NCBI GenBank assembly: GCA_019454185.1
Contig: CP075368.1
Coordinates: 3,265,649-3,329,648 of the forward strand
Source of the DNA: Phycisphaeraceae bacterium
GTDB lineage: Bacteria; Planctomycetota; Phycisphaerae; Phycisphaerales; UBA1924
Reading direction: 5' to 3'
Length of the DNA stretch: 64,000 bases
Of the stretch, positions 17,938 through 26,389 are shown in pieces (position 1 is the stretch's first letter; each line of letters begins with the position of its first letter). The notes beneath the pieces were generated by a model. It did not search any database. It saw only the letters and a program-made list of their open reading frames with translations, and was not told the origin of the DNA. Position numbers and translations under genes: made by a program.

Positions 17938-19248
17938 CTACCTAGAGGTGTTGATTATTCCCAATCCCGCAATCCTCGTCCTTACGTTATCCAGCGTGTT
18001 CATGAAGTTGATGTACGCGTCATAGGGGGAGTCGTACGGGGAGAAGTACTTGTGGACGTCGCCGTCGGCCCAGTACTTCGTGCACATGTAGTAGAAGTGG
18101 TCGGAGGTGGTGAGTTTGCGCCAGTCTTCGAGGAGGTACTCGGCGTGGGCGAGGGCGGCGGGTGTGCCGGATTTCTGGGCGGCGGCGAGGGCACGTTTGA
18201 TGGGGGCTTCCAGCCGGTAGGTGTCGTCGAGGGCGTTTGTCTGCATGGCGTTGCCGCGCCAGGCGGTGAGGTCGCGCTCGGTGTCGGCCCATGAGATGTA
18301 GTCGTGGACGTCGTAGACGCCGACGGGCTCGAACTGTTTCGCGGCCATGCTGGGCGTGATGAAGTGGTTTTCTGTCGTGCCGTCGTGTTTCTTGGCGACG
18401 TCGAAGATGGCTTCGGGGAGTTTTTCGAGGAACTGGAAGATGCCGGTGTCGGCCCACTGGTGCTCGCCGAAGGTTTCGTAGTCCATGAAGAGGTTGCAGA
18501 GGTAGCCATCGCCGTTGATCTGGTGGACCCAGTGGGCGAAGCGCTCGGCGGAGAGGGGCCACTCGGCCCAGCCGCGGTTGGAGAAGCGGAAGGCGATGTC
18601 GTCGGAGAGGCGGTAGTTCTTGAGGAGGACGGAGAAGGGCCGGCCCTCGCGGCCCGGGCCCGAGACCATGTGGGCGGGGGGTGCGTAGACGTAGTTGGGT
18701 GAGCGGAAGCCGAGCTTGTGGTCGGCGCCTTCGCAGATGATGCCGTGGAAGCGGGGGTTGCCGCGGGCGTCTTTCATCTGGGAGACGTGCTGGGCGAGTT
18801 CGTTGTTGTAGATGAGCTCGGTGTTGCGGAAGAAGGTGGGTGTGTGGCCGAAGAGATCCTGGATCTTCTTCGTGTGCATGTCGACCTGGCGGTTGAACTC
18901 GTCCTTTGAGTAGAGGAAGGAGAGGGAGTGGTAGTAGGTCTCACCGATGAACTCGCAGCAGCCGGTGTCGGCGAGCTCTTTGAAGAGGTCGATGACATCG
19001 GGGCACCAGGCCTGGAGCTGGTCGAGGCAGACGCCGGTGATGGCGTAGGAGACGCGGAAGTTGCCCTTGTGGCGTTTGACGAGGTCGAGGATCAGGGCGG
19101 TCGCGGGGCGATAGCACTTGTCGGCGACCTTGTTGGCGATGGTCTGGTTCTTGAGGTTGTCGAAGTAGAACGGGTCGGCGTCGAAGACGGAGTAGCGTCG
19201 GAGGCGGTAGGGCTGGTGGACCTGGAAGTAGAAGCAGACGGAGGCCAT
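17938..19248 (-). CDS. Glycoside hydrolase family 57 protein
   Basis: 436 residues from ATG 19248. GH57 enzymes cleave or transfer alpha-glucans in the cytoplasm. Motif 1 is HQPYRLRR near residue 10, motif 2 is FIGETYYHSLSF, motif 3 holds the nucleophile Glu in FFRNTELIYNNELA, and motif 4 the acid Asp in LFMDYETFGEHQW. The length is close to the shorter family members (alpha-amylase or 4-alpha-glucanotransferase type). No signal peptide. The last ~20 codons (ending IAGLGIINTSR) use more A/T-ending codons than the rest, as does the STAND gene that follows, so the junction of the foreign segment may lie inside this gene's 3' end. Confidence 0.9.
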   Translation of the reverse strand: MASVCFYFQVHQPYRLRRYSVFDADPFYFDNLKNQTIANKVADKCYRPATALILDLVKRHKGNFRVSYAITGVCLDQLQAWCPDVIDLFKELADTGCCEFIGETYYHSLSFLYSKDEFNRQVDMHTKKIQDLFGHTPTFFRNTELIYNNELAQHVSQMKDARGNPRFHGIICEGADHKLGFRSPNYVYAPPAHMVSGPGREGRPFSVLLKNYRLSDDIAFRFSNRGWAEWPLSAERFAHWVHQINGDGYLCNLFMDYETFGEHQWADTGIFQFLEKLPEAIFDVAKKHDGTTENHFITPSMAAKQFEPVGVYDVHDYISWADTERDLTAWRGNAMQTNALDDTYRLEAPIKRALAAAQKSGTPAALAHAEYLLEDWRKLTTSDHFYYMCTKYWADGDVHKYFSPYDSPYDAYINFMNTLDNVRTRIAGLGIINTSR

Positions 19249-19335
19249 GGGGGTGCCCTCGGGGTGAAGTCGTGCAGAGGCAGGGTAGTGTGGAAGTGCG
19301 GGGAGTGGTAGAGGATGAGAGGGCAAATAGGAAAA

Positions 19336-19513
19336 GGGGCGGAGGCACGGAGGCATGGAGGCAGGGAGGCAGGAAGGCACGAAGGCACATAGGCACAAAG
19401 GCACAAAGGCAGGGAGGCATGAAGGCCCTCTGTGCCCGTCCGTTGCTTCGTACCGAACGCCGAACGCCGAACGCCGAATGCCGAATGCCCAATGGCTGAT
19501 GCCGAATGCCGGC
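19336..19513. repeat. Low-complexity tandem repeats
   Basis: Two runs sit between the GH57 start and the epimerase stop. First, degenerate 8-9 bp units of the GAGGCACG / AAGGCACA type (19336-19432), related to the 9-bp array at 12850. Second, 7-bp units CGAACGC / CGAATGC (19453-19513). No gene is seen in them. Confidence 0.75.
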
Positions 19514-19518
19514 TTGCC

Positions 19519-20553
19519 TCAATCCGCGACGATGACGGGCTGGGCGGGCGGGAGGTGCCAGACGGCTTCTTTGGTGCGTCCTTCGTCGAGGTACCAGCGG
19601 ACCATGCGGGCGATGCCCTCGGTGAGCGGGATGGGGGGCGTGAAGCCGGCGGCGGTGAGTTTGTCGGCTTCGAACTTGGTCTCGGTGCCGGCGAGTTTTT
19701 TCACGCGGGCGGAGGAGACGGGGAGGTTCTTGCCGGTGAGTTTGATGACGATGTCGAAGGGGAGTGCGAGGAGGAGGCCCAGCCCCATGGGGATGGAGAA
19801 GGAGGGGAACTTGCGGCCGAGCGCGGCGTAGACGGCTTCGGCGATCTGGCGGCTGTTGAGGTCGGGCTTATCGATGTAGTTGTAGATGTCGAAGGGGGCG
19901 CGGTCGGATTCGGGGCGCATCCAGAGGAAGTTGGTCGCGCTGACGATGTTCTCGACGTAGGAGAGGGACTTGATGTTGGAGCCGCGGCCGATCTGCAGGT
20001 AGCGCTTGTTGTGGATCTGGCGGATGAGGGAGTACATGTTGGCGAAGTTGCGCGGGCCGAAGGTGATGGTGGGTCGGATGATGAGGGCGCGGCGGTTGGC
20101 GCCTTGATCGGCCCAGGGCTTGATGACCTTCTCGCCGGCGAGCTTGGATGCGCCGTAGGGGGAGTTTGGGGCGGTGGGTGAGTCTTCGCGGAGGGGGGGC
20201 TTGGAGTCGCCGAAGACGGCGCAGGAGGAGTAGAAGCAGAGGTCGCGGATGCCGTGGGTGTCCATGGCGTCGCAGATGAGTTGGGTGCCGCGTTCGTTGA
20301 CGGCGAAGTAGGTGTCGTGGTCGATGCCGAAGTCGTGGTGTGCGGCGGCGAGGGCGAGGACGCGGTCGCAGCCGGCCATGGAGCGTTTGAGTTTCTCTCC
20401 GTCGCGGACATCGCCCCTGATGAAGGTGGCGTTTTTGAGTGCGAATGGGGGTTGGACGAGGTCGTAGATGACCAGTTCGTGGCCTGCGGTGGTGAGCAGG
20501 TCATGGAAGTATGAGCCGATGAAGCCGGAGCCACCTGTGATGAAGATTCGCAC
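19519..20553 (-). CDS. NAD-dependent sugar-nucleotide epimerase/dehydratase (extended SDR)
   Basis: 344 residues if GTG 20553 is the start, which has GGGAG 9 bases upstream and yields the usual VRIFITGG beginning; ATG 20574 is an alternative. The Rossmann glycine motif is ITGGSGFIGSYFH at the N terminus. The catalytic pair lies in SPYGASKLAGEKV (Tyr and Lys), preceded by YSSCAVFGDSKPP. The family converts NDP-sugars, for example at C4. The exact substrate cannot be read. It lies upstream of the GH57 gene on the same strand, separated by 270 bases of repeats, so joint transcription is uncertain. Confidence 0.88.
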   Translation of the reverse strand: MRIFITGGSGFIGSYFHDLLTTAGHELVIYDLVQPPFALKNATFIRGDVRDGEKLKRSMAGCDRVLALAAAHHDFGIDHDTYFAVNERGTQLICDAMDTHGIRDLCFYSSCAVFGDSKPPLREDSPTAPNSPYGASKLAGEKVIKPWADQGANRRALIIRPTITFGPRNFANMYSLIRQIHNKRYLQIGRGSNIKSLSYVENIVSATNFLWMRPESDRAPFDIYNYIDKPDLNSRQIAEAVYAALGRKFPSFSIPMGLGLLLALPFDIVIKLTGKNLPVSSARVKKLAGTETKFEADKLTAAGFTPPIPLTEGIARMVRWYLDEGRTKEAVWHLPPAQPVIVAD

Positions 20554-20812
20554 GCCGATCGTCTCCCTGACCATTGCGCGGGGAGGGGCAGCCATCGCCG
20601 CGCGGGGGTAGGTTATGGTCGGTCAATCGGGGCGTGGGCTGAAATCGGGATTCGTTTGGACAAGAAGTTCGGGTGAAGGGGGAGCGTGGGGATCGGCAAG
20701 GATTGCGCGTGGGGGGAGTGTGGAGGGGGGCGTGTGTGTGGGTGGGGGAATTCGAGCGGGTGATAGTCTGTCGGCCGCGGGAAGAAAATCTGAGAATCGC
20801 ATGCGATGACGC

Positions 20813-20845
20813 TTGCCCCCCCCCCCCCCCCGGTTTGGTTATCAT
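20813..20845 (+). promoter_or_regulatory. C16 tract with -10-like GTTATCATGG, possible slippage-controlled promoter
   Basis: TTG (20813-20815) leads into 16 consecutive C (20816-20831), then GGTTTGGT and TATCAT (20840-20845). The sequence GTTATCATGG also follows the homopolymer at 41816. Read as -35 TTGCCC and -10 TATCAT the spacer is 21 bases, four longer than ideal; loss of C residues would shorten it to 17. The predicted transcript start coincides with the ATG at 20852. Promoter function is inference, and homopolymer length needs checking against reads. Confidence 0.5.
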
Positions 20846-20851
20846 GGTGAC

Positions 20852-21967
20852 ATGCTGAGGATGCTGATCATTGCGTGGGTGACTTCTGTTCCGGTCGCGA
20901 CCTCGGCTTCTGCTGCGGATGATGTCGAGACGTGGTTCCTGCGGCTATGGAATGAGTCAAGGGCGTTTCCACGCGAACTCTCGCAACCACTGAGATTCAC
21001 ATACCAGACTCGAGAGTTGTATGTCCCGTCTCGGGAGCAACTCGAGGAGATGCGATCGCAGGTGGAAGGGAAGCCGGACCACCCGCTTCGGCACGAACTC
21101 GGGTTATATGAGCAGCGTGCGCGCGGTGAATTTACGACGACCACGGTCGAGGTGATCCTCGGCGATCCGATGTATTGGCGGTATTCAGCCGATTCGGAGT
21201 TCGGCAGTGAGCGACGTATCTACATAGACAGAGGACGCGATGGCAAAGCGGTTTGGTCCCTTACTGCGGGTCAACTGAACATCGCTGATGCAGCGACGCC
21301 TCCTGAGGGCTACGGCTATGCGAGCTACATTGATGAGATTCGTGTCATGGCACAAATGTTCTTCTTTCAGGGGATCGGTATAGGTATATCCGAGGAGCTC
21401 CAATTACCCCCGTCATTCACTCGTAATGGACCTCACTGGACAGCGACCATCTCCGCCGCGGGGTCGGTGTTTCGATATGATGGCTTGTGGGACGATGCAC
21501 TCGGAGAGGGCAGGATACAAGTATGGACGGTGGTATCGAGCGAGCGGTTCCCTGATACGGTTGGCGAACGACTGGTCTTCGGTGGGCATCGTGCTGACTC
21601 TGTGTCGGGGCACGTTGTTTCCGGGCGCGTTACGCAGCACACGTCAGACGGATCAAGGGACAGGGAGTATTCGTTGCTCGGTTGCGAGCAAGTGACGCCG
21701 GAAGTTGTAAAGAGTGCGACTCAGATTCCATCGCTTGATAGAGACGACCCCAAGCGTGGGGCGCTTTCGGTCGACTCGATTTATGACCACCGATCTGGTG
21801 CTCCCTCGTGGGCACGCTCGCCGGATACCGGTCAGTTTGTAAGGACATCATCGCCGATCAGGCGCTACGACTCGCTGCGACTGGCGGGGTGGGTGACGCT
21901 TGCTGGGCTTGTCGTGATCGCTGTTGCTGTTCGGCTCGCTCGACTGACGCGTACCGGCTCGGCGTAG
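20852..21967 (+). CDS. Exported protein with C-terminal membrane anchor
   Basis: 371 residues. ATG 20852 starts a signal peptide (MLIIAWVTSVPVATSASA); upstream codons in frame are poly-Pro from the C tract and unlikely to be used. The body has no domain I recognise; it is rich in beta-strand pattern (ATISAAGSVFRYDGLWDD, IQVWTVVSSERFPDTV). A single membrane helix near the end (LAGWVTLAGLVVIAVAVRLA) is followed by a basic tail, so most of the protein would face out of the cytoplasm. It is the first gene of an operon with the Cys-rich peptide (22018) and the MauE-prepilin fusion (22419). GC is lower than the surrounding genes. Function unknown. Confidence 0.75.
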   Translation: MLRMLIIAWVTSVPVATSASAADDVETWFLRLWNESRAFPRELSQPLRFTYQTRELYVPSREQLEEMRSQVEGKPDHPLRHELGLYEQRARGEFTTTTVEVILGDPMYWRYSADSEFGSERRIYIDRGRDGKAVWSLTAGQLNIADAATPPEGYGYASYIDEIRVMAQMFFFQGIGIGISEELQLPPSFTRNGPHWTATISAAGSVFRYDGLWDDALGEGRIQVWTVVSSERFPDTVGERLVFGGHRADSVSGHVVSGRVTQHTSDGSRDREYSLLGCEQVTPEVVKSATQIPSLDRDDPKRGALSVDSIYDHRSGAPSWARSPDTGQFVRTSSPIRRYDSLRLAGWVTLAGLVVIAVAVRLARLTRTGSA

Positions 21968-22017
21968 GCGATGACGTTACTTTCGTATCGGACTTACTTA
22001 CATATGGAGTAAAGATC

Positions 22018-22422
22018 ATGAATCAGATAAGAAGCGGATGTGAAGCCAGGATCATGCTCGCGAGCATTCTGGCGATCGCTGTTGTTCCGGCCGTGTATGC
22101 GACTGCGACTTCGGGATGCGTCGTCACCAGGAATTCGAGCAGAGACTCGTGCAGCATGGCGAACATCTACAACGGGCCGTGCAGCCCGGAGATACACCAG
22201 CACGGGACATGCAGCTCGACCCAGCAGATGTCGTCGGGGCTGGCTGAGGCCGAGGTATATGACAGAGATTGCGTCTACACACCGTATAAGCTCATGAGCC
22301 CCGGACCCACATGCAGGCCATTGTCCCCAGTGACTTACACGGCTTCTTGCGCTCGTGCGAAAGGAGCCGGTTGCAATCAGAATAGCAATCCCGGTGAGCC
22401 GGGAGAGCCAACCGAGCCATGA
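22018..22422 (+). CDS. Small exported Cys-rich protein
   Basis: 134 residues, ATG 22018, with GGAG 8 bases upstream. A signal peptide (MLASILAIAVVPAVYATA) is followed by about 100 residues with eight cysteines spaced roughly every 10-18 residues, and a Pro/Glu tail (PGEPGEPTEP). Paired cysteines outside the cytoplasm suggest disulfides. No family recognised. The stop codon overlaps the start of the MauE-prepilin gene by 4 bases (ATGA), so the two are translationally coupled. Similar small Cys-rich exported proteins occur next to a prepilin gene at 41537 and a membrane-protein gene at 56551. Confidence 0.8.
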   Translation: MNQIRSGCEARIMLASILAIAVVPAVYATATSGCVVTRNSSRDSCSMANIYNGPCSPEIHQHGTCSSTQQMSSGLAEAEVYDRDCVYTPYKLMSPGPTCRPLSPVTYTASCARAKGAGCNQNSNPGEPGEPTEP

Positions 22423-23708
22423 GATCGCTGCCAGATTCAGCAATGAGCGCATCTCACTTCGCGATGCTGGCATCCTGTCCGGCTTTCGTCGTGCTCGGCA
22501 TCGCCTCGGTCGCGAAGCTTGCTGACCTGTCCGCGTTTGCTTTGTCACTTGAGACGTGGGAGTGGATCCCATCATGGTCCATTCCCGCGCTCTCGACAAT
22601 TGTGCCGACCCTAGAGGCGCTGGTGGTTGTCGGGTGGGTCGTCTCGGCGCGGCGCGAGCGGTTCGAGTGGCTCGCGCTCGGGTTGGTGATGTGTTTCACG
22701 GTTGTGTACGCCGGGCACGCGCTCTTTGCCAAGCCCCCTGATTGCCAGTGCCTCGGGCGGCTCTCAGCTTTCTTTGCGACGAAGGACTCCGCATCGGGCG
22801 TGCTCGTGCGAAACGGCGTGCTCATCGTCCTGCTCGGGTTGGCTCTGGCGTTGCGTGTGCGGCGCAGAAAGAAGTCTGGTCCGGTGCGAAGGGACCGGGC
22901 GACAGAGGGAGATACGATCGGCGCGACGGCGGTGGTGACTCGCCCGGGCTTTTCGCTTCTTGAGGTGCTGTTGTGCATCGCAATCGTCGCGGTCCTTCTC
23001 GCGCTCGTGACACCTCTGCTGGGTGATGCACGCGACGCGGCTCGGCGCACGGGCAGCATGTCCAACCTGCGTCAGCACGGGTCGATTTTCCTTGCGTACA
23101 CGAGCGACTACGGTGAGCAGTTTCCCTACTTTACTGATCCAAGGGCGACCGTGACGGTGCTGCGTCACAGCGGGTATGAGATCGCGATCGAGTACTTCAG
23201 CATCCACGCCTTCTGGAACTTCGGGATGGCGGACTACGGCTACGACGGGCAACTGGCCCACAGATCGATGTCCCCGCCTGGAAGGGAGCGGTGCGTGGTG
23301 ATGGAGAGTTATCTCTACGCCTGCTCGCTGATCGCTGCGCCCGAGTTCTGGAACGCAACGACTCGCACCGGGCCGGACCAGTGGAGGCCGACGCGAGTTT
23401 CCGCCGTCCTCTTTCCTGCGCACAAAGGGCTCATGATCGACAGATCAGAGGAGTTTGCGCTGGATGAGATGATTGTCGATACACGGGACGACCCTCGGGA
23501 TCCGCTGCCTGAGATTCCGGCATCTCTGCGAAGCCGCGTGCGATGCCCGACGGTGTTCATCGATGGCCATGTCAGGAGTGTCAAGCCGACGGAGTTTCTG
23601 CCGAGTTACTTTCGCGGCGACGGGCATTGGACGGGATCTGGCATCCATAACGGCCCGGACCCGGTGCTGCACACCATCGACGGCGTTCGTGGGCGAGACA
23701 TTCCCTGA
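22419..23708 (+). CDS. Fusion of MauE/DoxX-like membrane domain and prepilin-like protein
   Basis: 429 residues. Residues about 14-145 are a four-helix MauE-type domain with the redox motif PDCQCLG near 107-113; MauE relatives are linked to disulfide chemistry in the envelope. A basic cytoplasmic linker (RRRKKSGPVRRDR) leads to RPGFSLLEVLLCIAIV near 175-190, a textbook prepilin site: cleavage after Gly177, Glu at position +5, then the hydrophobic helix. The C-terminal part carries FPAHKG and PTVFIDGHVRSV, the H...DGHV pattern of planctomycete pseudopilins. Topology fits: four helices put the linker in the cytoplasm where prepilin peptidase cuts. A re-start at GTG 22935 instead of a true fusion cannot be excluded. 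Coupled by ATGA to the Cys-rich gene. Confidence 0.8.
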   Translation: MRSLPDSAMSASHFAMLASCPAFVVLGIASVAKLADLSAFALSLETWEWIPSWSIPALSTIVPTLEALVVVGWVVSARRERFEWLALGLVMCFTVVYAGHALFAKPPDCQCLGRLSAFFATKDSASGVLVRNGVLIVLLGLALALRVRRRKKSGPVRRDRATEGDTIGATAVVTRPGFSLLEVLLCIAIVAVLLALVTPLLGDARDAARRTGSMSNLRQHGSIFLAYTSDYGEQFPYFTDPRATVTVLRHSGYEIAIEYFSIHAFWNFGMADYGYDGQLAHRSMSPPGRERCVVMESYLYACSLIAAPEFWNATTRTGPDQWRPTRVSAVLFPAHKGLMIDRSEEFALDEMIVDTRDDPRDPLPEIPASLRSRVRCPTVFIDGHVRSVKPTEFLPSYFRGDGHWTGSGIHNGPDPVLHTIDGVRGRDIP

Positions 23709-23957
23709 GGCCTGGTGTAGGCAGTTCTTCTGTCACATTCCATAAGTCTATATGAGACAATTGGATATCTCCGGATAGGGCGAGCCGTTGCCGGGTGGAG
23801 CGATGTGGCGTCTGAGGTCGCTGGCGCACGGTTGTCGGGGAATTCGCGGGCCGATCACAGAAAACCGGGCACTCTCGGGCGAACTCCGGTCCGCGCGGAC
23901 CGATAAGGATGGTCCTGCTTTTGGTTGAACGGCGACGGTGCCGAGGAGTGTCATGGC

Positions 23958-25769
23958 ATGGGCTGGGAAGCGTGGCTTGTGATCGGGATGATTCTGGTGG
24001 TGCTGGGGGCGTTGGCATCGAACCGGGTGGGCGCGGACATTGTGCTGGTGGGCGCGGTGACGGTGCTGGTGCTGGTGGGTCTTGTGACGGGCGCGGACAT
24101 TCTGACGACGAGGGATGCGTTGGCGGGGATGGCGAACGAGGGGATGCTGACGGTTGCGATCATGTATGTGGTGGTGCGGGGTTTGCAGGAGACGGGGGCG
24201 GTGGGGTGGATCGGGCAGAAGGTGCTCGGGCGTCCGAAGACGCTGCTGGGCGCGCTGCTGCGGATGATGCTGCCCGTGACGAGCATGTCGGCGTTTCTGA
24301 ACAACACGCCGATCGTGGCGATGTTTATTCCGGTGATCGGTGATTGGTGCAAGCGTCAGGGGATGAGCCCGTCGAAGCTGATGATGCCGCTGTCGTATGC
24401 CGCGATTCTGGGCGGGACGTGCACGCTGATCGGGACGAGCACGAATCTTGTGGTTGCGGGGTTGTGGGCGAGCCAGTTCGCGGATCGTCCGGCGATCGCG
24501 TTGTTCGAGATCGCGAAGATCGGTCTTCCTGCGGCGATTGTGGGCGTGTTGTATCTGGTGTTTGCGGCGCGGTTCATGATTCCGGATCGGAAGCCGGTGC
24601 TGGACATGGGGAAGGACCCGCGTGCGTACACGCTGGAGATGGAGGTCGAGGCGGGTTCGGGGCTGGTGGGCAAGACGATCGAGCAGGCGGGGCTGCGGCA
24701 TCTGCCGGGGTTGTATCTGGCGGAGATCGAGCGCGGCGAGCAGTTGCTTGCGGCGGTCGGTCCTGATGAGAAGTTGAGGGCGGAGGACCGGCTGGTGTTC
24801 GTGGGTGTGGTGGATTCGATCGTGGAGTTGCAGAAGATCCGCGGGTTGCGTCCGGCGACGAACCAGGTGGTGAAGCTGGATGCGCCGCGTCCTCAGCGTT
24901 GCCTGATCGAGGCGGTGGTCTCGAACACGAGCCCGCTGGTGGGTCGGAGCGTGCGTGAGGGGCGTTTCAGGACGGTGTACAACGCGGTGGTGATCGCGGT
25001 GGCGAGGAACGGCGAGCGGATCACGAACCGGAAGATCGGCGACATCGTGCTTCGGGCGGGGGACACGTTGTTGCTGGAGGCGCACAAGAGTTTCCAGGAG
25101 CAGCAGCGGAACAGCCGCGACTTTTTCCTGGTGTCGGCGGTTGAGAACTCGACGCGCCCGAGGCATGAGAAGGCGGTGCTTGCGGCGGGGATCATGGCGG
25201 GGATGATTCTTCTGGCGACGTTCGGCGGGAGGTTCGGGATCGGGATGATCCACGCGGCGGCGTTGGCGGCGGGCTTGATGCTGTTCACGCGTTGCTGCAC
25301 GGGAGCGCAGGCGCGTTCGAGCGTTGACTGGCAGGTGCTGGTGGTGATCGCGTCGGGGTTTGCGCTGGGGAGGGCGTTGCAGGTGACCGGCGCGGCGGAT
25401 GTGATCGCGACGCAGTTGATCGCGATCGCGCAGGGGAACCCGTGGGTGACGCTTGCGGTGGTGTACGTGACGACGACGCTGTTCACGGAGTTGATCACGA
25501 ACAACGCGGCGGCGACGCTGATCTTTCCGATCGCGATGAGCACGGCGGCGAAACTGGGCGTGGACCCGATGCCGTTTGCGATCACGATCATGATGGCGGC
25601 GTCGGCGTGTTTCGCGACGCCGATCGGGTATCAGACGAACCTGATGGTGATGTCGCCGGGGGGGTACAGGTTCAGCGACTATCTGCGGGTGGGTGTGCCG
25701 ATGAACACGCTGATGGCGATTGTGTCGATCACGCTGATCCCGATGATCTGGCCGCTGGTTCCGAGGTGA
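23958..25769 (+). CDS. SLC13/DASS-type anion permease with two TrkA-C domains
   Basis: 603 residues from ATG 23958, with GAGGAG 9 bases upstream. Eleven or twelve hydrophobic segments are visible. The transport halves carry the repeated family signature: FLNNTPIVAMFIPVI with TLIGTSTNLVVAG in the first half, ELITNNAAATLIFPIAMS with CFATPIGYQTNLMVM in the second. Between them (about residues 215-400) are two TrkA-C/RCK-C regulatory domains (ELQKIRGL lies between them; ITNRKIGDIVLRAGDTLLLE is in the second). The family moves dicarboxylates, sulfate or phosphate with sodium; the substrate is not readable. It stands alone, followed at once by the 156-bp tandem repeat. Confidence 0.92.
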   Translation: MGWEAWLVIGMILVVLGALASNRVGADIVLVGAVTVLVLVGLVTGADILTTRDALAGMANEGMLTVAIMYVVVRGLQETGAVGWIGQKVLGRPKTLLGALLRMMLPVTSMSAFLNNTPIVAMFIPVIGDWCKRQGMSPSKLMMPLSYAAILGGTCTLIGTSTNLVVAGLWASQFADRPAIALFEIAKIGLPAAIVGVLYLVFAARFMIPDRKPVLDMGKDPRAYTLEMEVEAGSGLVGKTIEQAGLRHLPGLYLAEIERGEQLLAAVGPDEKLRAEDRLVFVGVVDSIVELQKIRGLRPATNQVVKLDAPRPQRCLIEAVVSNTSPLVGRSVREGRFRTVYNAVVIAVARNGERITNRKIGDIVLRAGDTLLLEAHKSFQEQQRNSRDFFLVSAVENSTRPRHEKAVLAAGIMAGMILLATFGGRFGIGMIHAAALAAGLMLFTRCCTGAQARSSVDWQVLVVIASGFALGRALQVTGAADVIATQLIAIAQGNPWVTLAVVYVTTTLFTELITNNAAATLIFPIAMSTAAKLGVDPMPFAITIMMAASACFATPIGYQTNLMVMSPGGYRFSDYLRVGVPMNTLMAIVSITLIPMIWPLVPR

Positions 25770-25770
25770 G

Positions 25771-26252
25771 GCGGAGAGACGACAACTCGAAGAGACCGCA
25801 GATCGCAGACCCGCATGGGTGGGGGTCGCAGAGAGCGCGGAGGATCACAGAGAAGAGTTTGGGGAGGGGAGGTTGAACGCGAAGTTCGCGAAGGTCTCGA
25901 AGGAAGACGGGTGGTGAAGAGAAGATAGAAAGGCATTCACCTCGGAGGCGGAGAGACGACAACTCGAAGAGACCGCAGAGGTCGCAGAGAGCGCGGAGGA
26001 TCACAGAGAAGAGTTTGGGGAGGGGAGGTTGAACGCGAAGTTCGCGAAGGTCTCGAAGGAAGACGGGTGGTGAAGAGAAGATAGAAAGGCATTCACCTCG
26101 GAGGCGGAGAGACGACAACTCGAAGAGACCGCAGAGGTCGCAGAGAGCGCGGAGGATCACAGAGAAGAGTTTGGGGAGGGGAGGTTGAACGCGAAGTTCG
26201 CGAAGGTCTCGAAGGAAGACGGGTGGTGAAGCGAAGAGAGAAAGGCATTCAC
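25771..26252. repeat. Tandem repeat, three copies of a ~156-bp unit
   Basis: Units begin at 25771, 25948 and 26104 with GCGGAGAGACGACAACTCGA. The second unit is 156 bases; the first carries about 21 extra bases, and the third drifts at its end. Inside each are short degenerate motifs (CGCAGAGAGCGCGGAGG; GCGAAGTTCGCGAAGG, itself a palindrome core). It starts two bases after the permease stop codon. Minus-strand frames through it are repeats without a gene-like start. Confidence 0.9.
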
Positions 26253-26389
26253 CACAGAGTACAGAGGGCGCGGAGGGGGTGGCGTGCGGAGGGTGTAGTG
26301 CGGCGGACTCGCTTGTGTCGCCGCTTTGGGGCGGGGCTGTCTCGCTGCGTTATCAGCCCAGGCGATTGTGCCGCGGCCGAGTCTTGAGA

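Noticed and set aside
23748..25253. 501-codon frame antisense to the permease
   Set aside because: His/Arg-rich shadow; the plus strand is clearly the SLC13 permease.
12850..26252. CRISPR arrays
   Set aside because: The 9-bp and 156-bp arrays lack unique spacers and no cas gene is near.
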